Shown here: positions 9,192 to 17,929 of the stretch, piece by piece | How positions within the stretch are numbered: position 1 is the stretch's first letter | Layout of the letters: every line of letters starts with the position of its first letter | Assembly (NCBI GenBank): GCA_045601345.1 | Contig: JAZRZL010000011.1 | Coordinates: 34,355 to 98,354, forward strand | Source: SVMC01 sp045601345 | GTDB lineage: Bacteria > Bacillota > Clostridia > Oscillospirales > Oscillospiraceae | Direction of reading: 5' to 3' | Length of the DNA stretch: 64,000 bases | The notes under the pieces: generated by a model | Told to the model about the DNA's origin: nothing | What the model saw: the letters and a program-made list of their open reading frames with translations, nothing else | Databases searched by the model: none | Translations under genes and position numbers: made by a program

Positions 9192-9500
9192 CACGATAAT
9201 TGAATGAGTAAACAAATTATGAACAAACGAACCGTTCCAAATGGCGGTAGAAGCCAAGGCTTCCCCTTTGGGGAAGCGAGACTGATGAGGTCATTGGACG
9301 CACTGCCAAAACCAAAAATCTTCCTAACATAGAAAACGCTCCATCTTAGGAGGCCAACCTCATCCGCCGCCTGCGGGCTTCAGCGGGGAAGGCAAGGGCT
9401 TGTTAATTTACTGCCATTAAGACCACCCACTGCCCTGTTGTGCGCAGTTGACATAATGTTGTCCAATGTTCACATTTTCTTAACTCATTCAATTACCGTG
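9192..9500. mobile_element. 309-bp MITE with terminal inverted repeats and 10-bp target duplication
   Basis: The ends form an imperfect inverted repeat of about 34 bp. The left end begins CACGATAATTGAATGAGT; the right end, read on the opposite strand, begins CACGGTAATTGAATGAGT, and both continue through similar AA-rich sequence to TGAACA. The perfect direct repeat AATAATACAA lies immediately outside both ends (9182-9191 and 9501-9510), as expected for a target-site duplication. The left copy covers the dnaE stop codon. Inside is a second imperfect inverted repeat (arms about 9251-9291 and 9357-9401, both ending in GATGAGGT on their own strand) containing a short hairpin (CTTCCCC/GGGGAAG). No coding region was found, so a transposase would have to act in trans. 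Confidence 0.85.
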
Positions 9501-9510
9501 AATAATACAA
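9501..9510. repeat. Target-site duplication, right copy
   Basis: AATAATACAA, identical to the left copy and directly after the inverted-repeat end CGTG. Confidence 0.8.
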
Positions 9511-9518
9511 TAAACCTA

Positions 9519-9547
9519 TGGAAATTTATCGAAAAAAATGCTATAAT
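9519..9547 (+). promoter_or_regulatory. Probable promoter of the lipoprotein-sensor operon
   Basis: A perfect -10 TATAAT (9542-9547) is preceded at 17 bases by a weak -35, TGGAAA (9519-9524). It lies outside the MITE, so it belongs to the ancestral sequence. Confidence 0.5.
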
Positions 9548-9579
9548 CTTCTGAAAGCTTGAAGGGGAGGGAGAGAATC

Positions 9580-10887
9580 ATGCGAAGAAAAAAAGTGCTT
9601 GCATTTCTTCTGGCGCTGCTTTGTTTTTCCTTTGGCGGCTGCCTTCCCCGATCTACGGAGGATCTTTTTGCCCTACCCCAGCAGTCTGTGGAATACTATG
9701 CGCTGCAAAGCCAGATTGACGGGGTCTTGCACACTGGGGGCGAATATTCTGCACCTGTCTCCGGCGATCATCGGCAGGCGGTGCAGCTTGTGGATTTGGA
9801 CAGCGATGGGCAGGAGGAAGCAATCGTTTTTATCCGTACCCAAGGCGAAAAGCCACTGAAAATCTATATTTACCGGCAGACGGAGGACGGCTATGAGCAG
9901 GCCGCTGTCATTGAGGGCGATGGCAGCGCTTTTGAGAGCGTAAGCTATTGTCAGATAGATACGGCTTTGGGACTGGAAATGGTGGTTGGCCGGCAGGTCA
10001 GCGATCAGGTTCCGCAGACGCTGTCGGTCTATGCTCTGCGGGATATGCAGGTGACGGAGCTTTTGAATGTCAGTTGTATTCGCCATACGGTTGCAAATTT
10101 GGACAATGATGGTTTACAGGAGCTTCTGGTCTTCCGAACCGATGAGGATGCCGCTGTGGGTCTGGCAGAGTATTACCGCTGGAATGAGAATGCGCTGGAG
10201 CTTTCCGGCTCTGCGGATATGACAGCTCCGCTGACCGCAGACTCTATTCGCCGCCTGATTTATGGCCTGATGCAGGAGAATATCCCCGCTGTCTTTCTGG
10301 CTAACACCTATGAGGAGTCCTCTATTGTTACGGATGTCTTTATTCTGGATGGCGATACCTTTAAGAATGTCTCTTTGCAAGGTGTCAATGATGCGGCACA
10401 GGTGCGCTACCGCAACGTGTATGCGGAGGATATTGATGATGATGGTTTGATTGAGCTGCCGCGGCTGGTAACGCTTGCGCTCTATCCCGGCCTCACGACA
10501 AAACCACTTTCTAAGCTTCAATGGTACAATCTTCTCCCCGATGGATCGCGGGATGAAAAGCAGACAACCTTCCATAATTATAGTGATGGATGGTATGTCG
10601 ATCTGCTTCCCGCATGGGAAAATGGCCTGTGCGTTGGCTATGTGCTTGATGATACACAGCAGCCCTGCTACAGCTTCTATCAAAATGGAAACGGGGCGCT
10701 GTTTGCGATTTATGCCTTTTCCGATTCTAATGCAAGGGAGCTTTCAGAAGAGGATGGACGATTCATTCTGGCGGAAAAAGGCGATGTGCTATATTGTGGC
10801 AAGCTGCTTTCGTCTACTGTTACGCCTGAGCAGCTGCAAAATGTGTTCCACTTTATCTATACGGATTGGAATTCCGGCGAAGTGTAA
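9580..10887 (+). CDS. Lipoprotein with DxDxDG calcium-type repeats, partner of a two-component system
   Basis: This 435-residue exported lipoprotein has basic residues, a hydrophobic stretch and lipobox FGGC with Cys21. Three acidic DxDxDG-like motifs (LDSDGQEE at about 73, LDNDGLQE at about 173, IDDDGLIE at about 284) resemble EF-hand or VCBS/FG-GAP calcium loops and suggest a beta-propeller-like extracellular domain. The ATG at 9580 is preceded by GGGGAGGGAGAG; an upstream TTG would overlap it. It sits 18 bases before an OmpR-type regulator and its kinase, so I infer that it senses or modulates the signal for that kinase at the outer face of the membrane. I know of no characterised homologue, and the ligand is unknown. 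Confidence 0.75.
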   Translation: MRRKKVLAFLLALLCFSFGGCLPRSTEDLFALPQQSVEYYALQSQIDGVLHTGGEYSAPVSGDHRQAVQLVDLDSDGQEEAIVFIRTQGEKPLKIYIYRQTEDGYEQAAVIEGDGSAFESVSYCQIDTALGLEMVVGRQVSDQVPQTLSVYALRDMQVTELLNVSCIRHTVANLDNDGLQELLVFRTDEDAAVGLAEYYRWNENALELSGSADMTAPLTADSIRRLIYGLMQENIPAVFLANTYEESSIVTDVFILDGDTFKNVSLQGVNDAAQVRYRNVYAEDIDDDGLIELPRLVTLALYPGLTTKPLSKLQWYNLLPDGSRDEKQTTFHNYSDGWYVDLLPAWENGLCVGYVLDDTQQPCYSFYQNGNGALFAIYAFSDSNARELSEEDGRFILAEKGDVLYCGKLLSSTVTPEQLQNVFHFIYTDWNSGEV

Positions 10888-10905
10888 AGGCAAAGGAGAG
10901 GGATC

Positions 10906-11592
10906 ATGAAAAAAGTTTTGATTCTGGAGGATGAAGTCAGCATTCGCAGCTTTGTGGTTATCAACCTGAAGCGGGCGGGCTATGATACCATTGAGGCCGG
11001 AACCGGTATGGAAGCACTGGAGCGGCTGAAGGAAAACCCGGATATCGGCGTTGCTATTCTTGATATTATGTTGCCGGATATTGACGGCTTTGAGGTTTGC
11101 CGCAATATTCGAGCCACCAATAAAACCATTGGCATCATCATGCTTACGGCGCGTACCCAGGAGATGGATAAGGTGACCGGCCTGATGACTGGCGCGGATG
11201 ATTATGTGACCAAGCCCTTCTCTCCGGCTGAGCTAACTGCCCGTATTGATGCCATTTTCCGCCGTATCGGTGGGGATGGAAATGCAGATCTGGAGCTTCT
11301 AAGTCATGGCCCCTTCGTACTGAATATCCGCAATCGCACACTGGAAAAAAACGGTGTTCGCATCCGCCTGACGCAGGTGGAATATTCCATCATGAAGCTA
11401 TTTATGCAGAATCCTGGCAGAGCCTTATCCAGAGAGGAAATTCTTACGACCGTTTGGGGTCGGGATTATGATGGTGAATTGAAAATCGTGGATGTCAACA
11501 TCCGGCGTTTACGCCTGAAAATTGAAGACGATACAGCAAACCCTGTCTATATTACGACGGATTGGGGTTTCGGTTATAAGTGGGGGATTTAA
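10906..11592 (+). CDS. OmpR/PhoB-family response regulator
   Basis: This 228-residue transcription factor has a receiver domain (1-120) with the acidic pocket (EDE at 8-10), phospho-acceptor Asp53 in ILDIMLPDIDG, the conserved Thr in MLTART and Lys in TKPFSP, followed by a winged-helix DNA-binding domain (about 130-228) with VDVNIRRLRLKIE. It is activated by phosphorylation from the kinase encoded immediately downstream, whose ATG overlaps this stop by one base. The start has GGAGAGGG 8 bases upstream. The target genes are not evident here; the operon may be self-regulated together with its lipoprotein gene. Confidence 0.93.
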   Translation: MKKVLILEDEVSIRSFVVINLKRAGYDTIEAGTGMEALERLKENPDIGVAILDIMLPDIDGFEVCRNIRATNKTIGIIMLTARTQEMDKVTGLMTGADDYVTKPFSPAELTARIDAIFRRIGGDGNADLELLSHGPFVLNIRNRTLEKNGVRIRLTQVEYSIMKLFMQNPGRALSREEILTTVWGRDYDGELKIVDVNIRRLRLKIEDDTANPVYITTDWGFGYKWGI

Positions 11593-13019
11593 TGCTGGGG
11601 CAGAGAAAGACGCACAGCGGTATTTATCGCCGCTGGAGCATCAATACCGTCAGCTGGCTGGTGCCACTGGTTCTGCTGTGTGTGATAGCATCAGCCATTA
11701 TGAGCGCAGGGTATTATTATACGACCCTTCGCTCCGGGCTGGAGGCCAAGGCCAGAACATCCACAGATTTTTTCAGCAATTACATGAATCTCAGCTATAA
11801 GGAATATTATCAGTCCTGTGTCCAGCTGACCCAGACCTTTGAAGATAAAAATCATTTGGAAATGCAGTTCATTGGCTCGGATGGAAGCATAGTGGCCTCC
11901 TCCTTTGGTATGTGGGCAGGCCGTGCACCCGATACCGATGAGATTACCCGTGCCATCGAAAAACAGACCATTGCCGTCTATACCGGCTCTAATCCTTTGA
12001 CGGGTGAGCATATTATGGCGGTTTCTGCCCCGGTGATTTATTCTAATGGCGAGACCATTGGCGTTCTTCGATATGTTACTAGCTTAGTACAAGCGGATCG
12101 AGGGGTTCTGCAATTCAGTCTGGTTGCGGTTTTTGTGGGACTTCTGGTCATTGCGATGGTATTTTTCAGCAGCCGATTTTTTGTTCGCTCCATTGTAGAG
12201 CCGGTACGCGAGATCAATGCCTCCGCCCAGCGGATTGCCGATGGCAGCTACGGCGCACAGCTCAGCACCAAATATAATGATGAAATTGGTGAGTTGGCGC
12301 AGACCATTAATGACCTATCTACCCAAATCGGACGGACGGAGAAAATGCAGAGTGAATTTATTTCCTCCGTCTCTCATGAGTTGCGCACCCCACTCACGGC
12401 GATTTCCGGCTGGAGTGAAACGCTGCTGGCAACAGATCGAATGAACGAAGCAGATACCCGCAGGGGTTTGCTTATCATCTCAAGGGAAGCCAAGCGCCTC
12501 ACCGGCATGGTGGAGGAGCTTTTGGAATTCACCCGCATTCAGGATGGTCGTTTTGCGCTGAATATGGAGCCTTGCGACCTCCGCGCAGAGTTTGAGGATA
12601 CGGTATTTATGTATGGCAGCCGCCTCAAGCAGGAGGGAATCACGCTGGATTATTTGGAAAATGACGATCCCATCCCGGAGCTGACCTGTGATGCCAGCCG
12701 TCTGCGGCAGGTGTTCCTGAATATTCTGGATAATGCTGCCAAGCATGGCGGCGAGGGCAAGCATATTACCGCGCAGATGCAGCTGGAGGGCAGTGATGTG
12801 ACCGTCCACATTCGGGATTTTGGCCCCGGCATCCCGGAGGATGAGCTGCCCCATGTGAAAAAGAAATTTTATAAAGGAAGCTCCAAAGCCAGAGGAAGCG
12901 GCATTGGGCTTGCTGTGTGTGACGAGATTGTTACCCGTCACGGTGGCAGCCTGACGCTTACCAATGCGCAGGGCGGCGGTACAGAGGTCATTATTCGCTT
13001 GCCCGTAACGGAAGCTTGA
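11592..13019 (+). CDS. Sensor histidine kinase
   Basis: This 475-residue membrane kinase has transmembrane helix 1 (about 16-40), an extracellular sensor domain of about 120 residues, helix 2 (about 168-190), and a HAMP linker (to about 245). A HisKA segment carries the phospho-accepting His at about 262 (SSVSHELRTPLTAISG). The HATPase domain has N box LNILDNAAKHGG (about 378), G1 DFGPGIPEDE and G2 GSGIGLAVC. It forms a cognate pair with the response regulator whose stop it overlaps (TAATG). An alternative GTG at 11580 would add four residues. The lipoprotein at the head of the operon is a likely accessory sensor. The architecture resembles PhoR/WalK-type kinases but lacks a PAS domain, and the stimulus is unknown. 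Confidence 0.93.
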   Translation: MLGQRKTHSGIYRRWSINTVSWLVPLVLLCVIASAIMSAGYYYTTLRSGLEAKARTSTDFFSNYMNLSYKEYYQSCVQLTQTFEDKNHLEMQFIGSDGSIVASSFGMWAGRAPDTDEITRAIEKQTIAVYTGSNPLTGEHIMAVSAPVIYSNGETIGVLRYVTSLVQADRGVLQFSLVAVFVGLLVIAMVFFSSRFFVRSIVEPVREINASAQRIADGSYGAQLSTKYNDEIGELAQTINDLSTQIGRTEKMQSEFISSVSHELRTPLTAISGWSETLLATDRMNEADTRRGLLIISREAKRLTGMVEELLEFTRIQDGRFALNMEPCDLRAEFEDTVFMYGSRLKQEGITLDYLENDDPIPELTCDASRLRQVFLNILDNAAKHGGEGKHITAQMQLEGSDVTVHIRDFGPGIPEDELPHVKKKFYKGSSKARGSGIGLAVCDEIVTRHGGSLTLTNAQGGGTEVIIRLPVTEA

Positions 13020-13031
13020 GGAGATATCGCT

Positions 13032-14000
13032 ATGAAAAAGAAACAAGACAGTCAAGAAAAGTTTAAAACCATGATCGGCGGCCAAGCACTGATTGAGGGC
13101 ATTCTCATGCGTGGCCCCTATAAGCAGGCCATTGTGGTGCGTTCCCCGGATGGCCTTGTGGAAAAGGTTGAAGAGCTGAAAATAAACAAGGATCGCAGTA
13201 CCCTTGCGCGCATCCCGTTTGTTCGCGGTGTGCTTACTTTCTTCTCCTCCATGTACAATGGTGTAACAGCCTTGATGTTCTCTGCCGACTATTTCCCGGA
13301 TGAGGAAGAGGAAAAAACAGAGCCGAGCAAGCTCGATCTGTGGCTTGAAAAAAAGCTGGGTAATGAGAAATTCCAGCAGGCATTGATCTATTTTGCACTG
13401 TTTCTTGGCTTGGCCTTTATGATTGGCCTGTTCTTTCTGCTTCCGGGTCTTATTTCGGAGCTTTGCCTGTTCTGGATCAAAAATCAACTGGCACTGAACC
13501 TCTGTGAAGGCCTTGTGCGAATTGCGATTTTCCTGATTTATTTGATTTTGGTGTCGAAAATGAAGGATATTCGCCGGGTTTTTGCCTACCACGGTGCGGA
13601 GCATAAGACCATCCGCTGCTATGAAGCCAAGCTGCCGCTGACGGTCGAGAATGTGCGCCCCATGTCCCGACTCCATCCCCGCTGCGGCACCAGCTTCCTG
13701 TTTGTGGTGATGATTATCTCCATTCTGGTCTTTTCTGCTGTCACCATCGGGCTGAATATCCGTTACCCTGTACTTCGGATTCTTGTCAAGCTGCTGCTTC
13801 TGCCCGTCGTGGTGGGGATTAGCTACGAAATCAACCGCTTTGTTGGCCGACACAACAACTGGTTTACCCGTGCCATTTCTTTCCCCGGTATGTGGCTGCA
13901 AAACTTTACCACCAACGAGCCGGATGACTCCATGATTGAGGTGGCAATTCGTGCGCTGGAGCTGGTTATTCCTGAGACAGAGGGCGCGGACGAATGGTAA
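13032..14000 (+). CDS. DUF1385 family membrane protein (YqhQ-like)
   Basis: This 322-residue integral membrane protein has the family motifs GGQALIEGILMRGP near the N-terminus, HGAEHKTIRCYE (about 190-200) and RLHPRCGTSFL (about 215-225), with four hydrophobic segments between about 118 and 270. The clustered His, Glu and Cys residues facing one side suggest a metal site or enzymatic role, but the function of DUF1385 is not known to me. In Firmicutes it is commonly located before prmC (and rpmE or prfA), as here: it overlaps prmC by 7 bases. It starts 12 bases after the kinase stop, so the sensor operon may read through into it. Confidence 0.88.
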   Translation: MKKKQDSQEKFKTMIGGQALIEGILMRGPYKQAIVVRSPDGLVEKVEELKINKDRSTLARIPFVRGVLTFFSSMYNGVTALMFSADYFPDEEEEKTEPSKLDLWLEKKLGNEKFQQALIYFALFLGLAFMIGLFFLLPGLISELCLFWIKNQLALNLCEGLVRIAIFLIYLILVSKMKDIRRVFAYHGAEHKTIRCYEAKLPLTVENVRPMSRLHPRCGTSFLFVVMIISILVFSAVTIGLNIRYPVLRILVKLLLLPVVVGISYEINRFVGRHNNWFTRAISFPGMWLQNFTTNEPDDSMIEVAIRALELVIPETEGADEW

Positions 14001-14854
14001 AAAAATACAGCGAATTATATCTGGAGGCACGGCGTGCCCTGCATGAGCTGTACGGCGATGAGGCGGGCAATGTTGCAAGGCAGCTGCTCTCTTGTGCCTC
14101 CGGGAAAAGCGCTGAAGCGATTATTGCTGACTGTGATCTTTATTCCTCAGAGACCATAGGTAAAAAAATGGAGGAATCTATAGCACGTGCCTGCACAGGA
14201 GAGCCATTGGCTTATATTCTCGGCCAGTGGGACTTTGCCGGTATGACGCTTACCGTGACTCCCGACACCCTGATTCCCAGAGACGATACCATGGCCGTGA
14301 CTGAGCTTGCCATCCACACCGCATTGGCGCTGGATAGTGAGCCGCGAATTTTGGATTTGTGTACCGGCACCGGCTGTATCGGCCTTGCCATTGCCAGACG
14401 GGTACACGATGCCCGCGTGGTGCTGGGGGATGTTTCCCCGGCGGCGGTGCGTGTGGCTAGGAAAAACACCCAGGATCTCCGTCTGGGTGGCCGGGTGACT
14501 TGCCTCCAGCTGGATGCCAGAAGACCGGCAGCACCTTTTTTGGGTCAGTTTGACCTGATTGTATCCAATCCGCCTTACGTGACGGATGCGGAAATGGAGG
14601 AGCTTCCTGCCTCTGTGGCAAATTATGAGCCGCATCTTGCCCTGCGGGGCGGTGAAGACGGCTTGGAGCTTTACCGTGCCATTTTAACGAATTATTCTAT
14701 GGCACTGCGCCCCGGCGGATATTTCTGCTTTGAGTTCGGCATGGGGCAGGAGGACAGTGTATGCAGACTGCTGGAAACCAGCGGCTGTGAGATTGTCACC
14801 TTGAGAAAAGATTTGAGAAATGTAATCCGGGCGGTGCTTGCTCGGAAGAAATGA
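13994..14854 (+). CDS. prmC: Peptide chain release factor N(5)-glutamine methyltransferase
   Basis: This 286-residue SAM-dependent methyltransferase modifies the glutamine of the GGQ motif in RF1/RF2 and so improves translation termination. The N-terminal helical domain is followed by a Rossmann methyltransferase fold with motif I LDLCTGTGCIGLA (about 117-129) and the substrate-binding NPPY motif (about 192-195), plus the RDDTMA-type RxDTE analogue (IPRDDT). It overlaps the DUF1385 gene by 7 bases. prfA, often its direct neighbour, is not present in this window. recA follows after 13 bases. Confidence 0.93.
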   Translation: MVKKYSELYLEARRALHELYGDEAGNVARQLLSCASGKSAEAIIADCDLYSSETIGKKMEESIARACTGEPLAYILGQWDFAGMTLTVTPDTLIPRDDTMAVTELAIHTALALDSEPRILDLCTGTGCIGLAIARRVHDARVVLGDVSPAAVRVARKNTQDLRLGGRVTCLQLDARRPAAPFLGQFDLIVSNPPYVTDAEMEELPASVANYEPHLALRGGEDGLELYRAILTNYSMALRPGGYFCFEFGMGQEDSVCRLLETSGCEIVTLRKDLRNVIRAVLARKK

Positions 14855-14867
14855 GAGGATGAACCCT

Positions 14868-15968
14868 ATGGCAACCAAAAAAACAGTCTATGAGGCACCG
14901 ACACCTGCGAATGATAAGCAAAAAGCTTTGCAGGCGGCACTGCATCAAATTGAGAAAAACTACGGCAAGGGTGCCGTCATGCGCCTTGGTGACCGCCCGG
15001 AGATGAATGTAGATGCCATTCCCACAGGCTCTCTGGCGCTGGATGCGGCACTGGGCATCGGCGGTGTGCCCAAGGGCAGAATCATTGAGATTTACGGTCC
15101 GGAATCCTCCGGCAAAACCACCCTTGCTCTCCACATTCTGGCACAGGCACAGAAAAAGGGCGGCGAGGTTGCCTTTATTGATGCTGAGCACGCGCTTGAC
15201 CCGGTGTATGCTGCTGCCATCGGTGTGGATATCGACTCCATGCTGGTTTCCCAGCCCGATACCGGCGAGCAGGCGCTCGAAATTACGGATGCACTGGTTC
15301 GTTCCGGCGCGGTGGATGCCATTGTCGTGGACTCCGTTGCAGCGCTGACCCCCCGGGCAGAAATTGAGGGCGAAATGGGCGATTCCTTCATGGGACTTCA
15401 GGCAAGGCTCATGTCCCAAGCGCTTCGCAAGCTGGCAGGAACCATCTCCAAGACCAACTGCGTGGTGATTTTCATCAACCAGCTTCGTATGAAGATCGGT
15501 GTCATGTACGGCAACCCCGAGACAACCACCGGCGGCAATGCTTTGAAATTCTATTCCTCTGTCCGTCTGGATGTGCGCCGTATAGAGGCAATCAAGAACG
15601 GTAGTGAGGTAGTGGGCAATCGCACCAGAGTTAAGGTCATTAAGAATAAGGTGGCTCCGCCTTTCCGTGAAGCAGTGTTTGATATTATGTACGGAGAGGG
15701 TATTTCCCGCCTGAGCGAGATGGTCGATCTGGCTGTAGAAATGGAGATCGTCAATAAGTCTGGTAGCTGGTTCTCCATGGGAGACGAGCGAATCGGTCAG
15801 GGCAGAGATTCTGTGAAGCAGTTCTTTATGGACAACCCCGAAACTGCCCAGCAGGTGGAGGAGCAGATTCGCGCCAAGCTGTATGACCGTCAGGCCAGCC
15901 GCGCCAAGGTGCAGCTGAAGACCGCTGCCAAGCCGGTGGATATTTCGGCTGACGATTTTAACGAATGA
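14868..15968 (+). CDS. recA: Recombinase RecA
   Basis: This 366-residue ATPase forms filaments on single-stranded DNA, performs strand exchange and triggers LexA self-cleavage. Walker A GPESSGKTT (about 77-85), VAFIDAEHALDP, the L1/L2 loops (MGLQARLMSQALRKL and GNALKFYSSVRLD) and KNKVAPPF are all intact. I chose the ATG at 14868 because GAGAGG lies 9 bases upstream; the ATG at 14859 overlaps that site. It sits in an operon with prmC upstream and recX overlapping downstream (ATGA). No LexA/DinR box was evident in the 13-base gap, so SOS control would need an upstream promoter. Confidence 0.98.
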   Translation: MATKKTVYEAPTPANDKQKALQAALHQIEKNYGKGAVMRLGDRPEMNVDAIPTGSLALDAALGIGGVPKGRIIEIYGPESSGKTTLALHILAQAQKKGGEVAFIDAEHALDPVYAAAIGVDIDSMLVSQPDTGEQALEITDALVRSGAVDAIVVDSVAALTPRAEIEGEMGDSFMGLQARLMSQALRKLAGTISKTNCVVIFINQLRMKIGVMYGNPETTTGGNALKFYSSVRLDVRRIEAIKNGSEVVGNRTRVKVIKNKVAPPFREAVFDIMYGEGISRLSEMVDLAVEMEIVNKSGSWFSMGDERIGQGRDSVKQFFMDNPETAQQVEEQIRAKLYDRQASRAKVQLKTAAKPVDISADDFNE

Positions 15969-16594
15969 CGATTCTCTCGATTGCACCTCCCACCAATCCC
16001 CGGGGACGCTGCAAAATTACCTTTTCTGATGGAAAGGTGTGGAGAATTTTGCCGGATATTGTTGCGGAATTCGGCCTGTTCACCGGCATGGAGCTGGAGG
16101 ACGGGCAGTTGGCCGCACTCAAAAAGGCCTCCGACACTGCGGACACCAAACGGCGAGCGGTGAATATTCTCTCTGCAACCTCTGTTTCCAGTCAGGATTT
16201 GAGCTTGCGCCTCAAGCGCGGCGGTGCCTCCGAGGAGGATGCCGAGCATATGGTGACATGGCTCTCCGAGCTGAATCTATTGGACGATGCCCGGACAGCC
16301 AGACAAATCGTGGAGCGAGGGGTGCGGAAGGGCTATGGTGTCCACCGTATCCGGCAGATGCTATATGAAAAAAAGATACCCCGGGAATACTGGGATGCGG
16401 CACTGGAGGCTATGCCTCCGATGGATGATGCGATAGATGCCTATCTGGATGCCCATCTTTCGCCGGATGCCGATGAGAAGGAGCAAAAGCGCACGGTCGA
16501 TGCGCTGATGCGAAGGGGATATTCCTGGGAGCAGATCAAAGAGGGTCTGCGCCGCTATGGGGCGCGTTTGGCCGATACATTGGAGGAAGATTAA
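15965..16594 (+). CDS. recX: Regulatory protein RecX
   Basis: This 209-residue helical-repeat protein of the RecX family binds RecA filaments and limits their growth. The core repeats are recognisable (SSQDLSLRLKRGGASEEDAEHMVTWLSELNLLDDARTARQIVERG, with the KGYGVHRIRQMLYEKKI helix). The N-terminal 60 residues form an extra beta-rich segment often seen in Firmicute RecX. Its ATG overlaps the recA stop (ATGA), giving translational coupling of recombinase and inhibitor. rimO starts with no gap after its stop. Confidence 0.92.
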   Translation: MTILSIAPPTNPRGRCKITFSDGKVWRILPDIVAEFGLFTGMELEDGQLAALKKASDTADTKRRAVNILSATSVSSQDLSLRLKRGGASEEDAEHMVTWLSELNLLDDARTARQIVERGVRKGYGVHRIRQMLYEKKIPREYWDAALEAMPPMDDAIDAYLDAHLSPDADEKEQKRTVDALMRRGYSWEQIKEGLRRYGARLADTLEED

Positions 16595-17929
16595 ATGCGT
16601 GTGGGATTTATTTCCCTGGGCTGTGCAAAAAATCAGGTCGATTGCGAACAGATGATGTTTCGGATGCAGGCGGCGGGACATGAGCTTTTGCCTGATCCCG
16701 ATGGAGTCGATCTTGTGGTCATCAACACCTGCGGCTTTATTGATGCAGCCAAAAGCGAGGCCATTGACCATATTTTAGCGATGGGTCAGCGCAAGCAGGA
16801 AGGCCGAATCGGCAAGATTCTGGTCACCGGCTGTCTGGCTCAGCGCTATCAGACACAGATTTTGGAGGAGCTGCCGGAGGTGGACGGTGTTCTGGGCACC
16901 GGGAGCTACGGCGATATTGTGGAGGCTGCACAGCGTATTATGGAAGGCTGCCCCTTTGAGCGCTATGGCAGCATCCATGCACCGATTGAGGAATGTGAGC
17001 GCGTTCTTACAACGCCGGAGCATTACGCCTTCCTGAAAATTGCGGAGGGCTGCTCCAACTGCTGTGCCTACTGCGTGATTCCCTCCCTCCGAGGGAAATA
17101 CCGCAGCCGTCCTATGGATGATGTTCTCTATGAGGCAAGAATGCTGGCCGATGGCGGCGTGAAAGAGCTGATCGTTGTGGCGCAGGATACCACCCTGTAT
17201 GGCGTTGACTTGCCGGGGCATGAAAAGCTGCTGCCGAAGCTTTTGCATGAGCTTTGCAAAATTGAGGGCATTCATTGGGTGCGGGTACATTATCTCTATC
17301 CCGAATCCATCACCCCGGAGCTGCTGGATACCTTTGCGCAGGAGCCAAAGCTCTTGCATTATCTGGATATCCCCATCCAGCACATTGATGATGAAATTCT
17401 CAAGCGCATGAACCGGCGGGGTGACCGGGTCTATCTTGAAAATTTGTTTACGACCATCCGGCAAAAGCTTCCCGATGCGGTTATCCGTACCAGCCTGATT
17501 GTGGGTCTTCCCGGCGAGGGAGAGGAAGAATTCTCCGCGCTGTGCAATTTCCTGCGGGAATATAAGCTTGAGCGCGTGGGCGCGTTTGCCTATTCCCCTG
17601 AGGAGGGCACAAAGGCAGCGCTGATGCCGCGTCCGTCCGAGGAGGTTGCCAACCACCGCGCAGAGGTGGTAGCAGAGCTGCAATCGCGCATTATGGACGA
17701 GTTCCACCAGTCCCTTTTGGGAAAGCAGCTTGAAATTCTCTGCGAGGGCTATGAGCCGGAGTCGGATCTATATTATGGAAGAAGCTATGCCGATTCCCCG
17801 GACATTGATGGCCGGGTGTGGTTTGCCAGCGAAAAGACGGTGAAGGTCGGCAGCTTTGTTCCAGTGACGGTTGACCAGCTCATGGAAGGCGAGCTTTGCG
17901 GCGAGGCGGTATGGGAGGAGACAGAATGA
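16595..17929 (+). CDS. rimO: Ribosomal protein S12 methylthiotransferase
   Basis: This 444-residue radical-SAM enzyme adds a methylthio group to the conserved aspartate of ribosomal protein S12. The N-terminal UPF0004 domain supplies three cysteines for the second 4Fe-4S cluster (SLGCAKN, NTCGFID, TGCLAQR). The radical-SAM cluster motif CxxxCxxC is EGCSNCCAYC (about 151-160), and a C-terminal TRAM domain begins about residue 370. The ISLGCAKNQVD start separates RimO from MiaB. The gene abuts recX, and pgsA overlaps its stop (ATGA), a rimO-pgsA pairing common in Clostridia. Confidence 0.95.
   Translation: MRVGFISLGCAKNQVDCEQMMFRMQAAGHELLPDPDGVDLVVINTCGFIDAAKSEAIDHILAMGQRKQEGRIGKILVTGCLAQRYQTQILEELPEVDGVLGTGSYGDIVEAAQRIMEGCPFERYGSIHAPIEECERVLTTPEHYAFLKIAEGCSNCCAYCVIPSLRGKYRSRPMDDVLYEARMLADGGVKELIVVAQDTTLYGVDLPGHEKLLPKLLHELCKIEGIHWVRVHYLYPESITPELLDTFAQEPKLLHYLDIPIQHIDDEILKRMNRRGDRVYLENLFTTIRQKLPDAVIRTSLIVGLPGEGEEEFSALCNFLREYKLERVGAFAYSPEEGTKAALMPRPSEEVANHRAEVVAELQSRIMDEFHQSLLGKQLEILCEGYEPESDLYYGRSYADSPDIDGRVWFASEKTVKVGSFVPVTVDQLMEGELCGEAVWEETE

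Noticed and set aside
12480..14078. Long open frame (532 codons) on the minus strand opposite the kinase, DUF1385 and prmC genes
   Set aside because: It is the antisense of three well-supported genes; its composition (His, Gln, Asn rich) is that of a mirror frame and it has no ribosome site.
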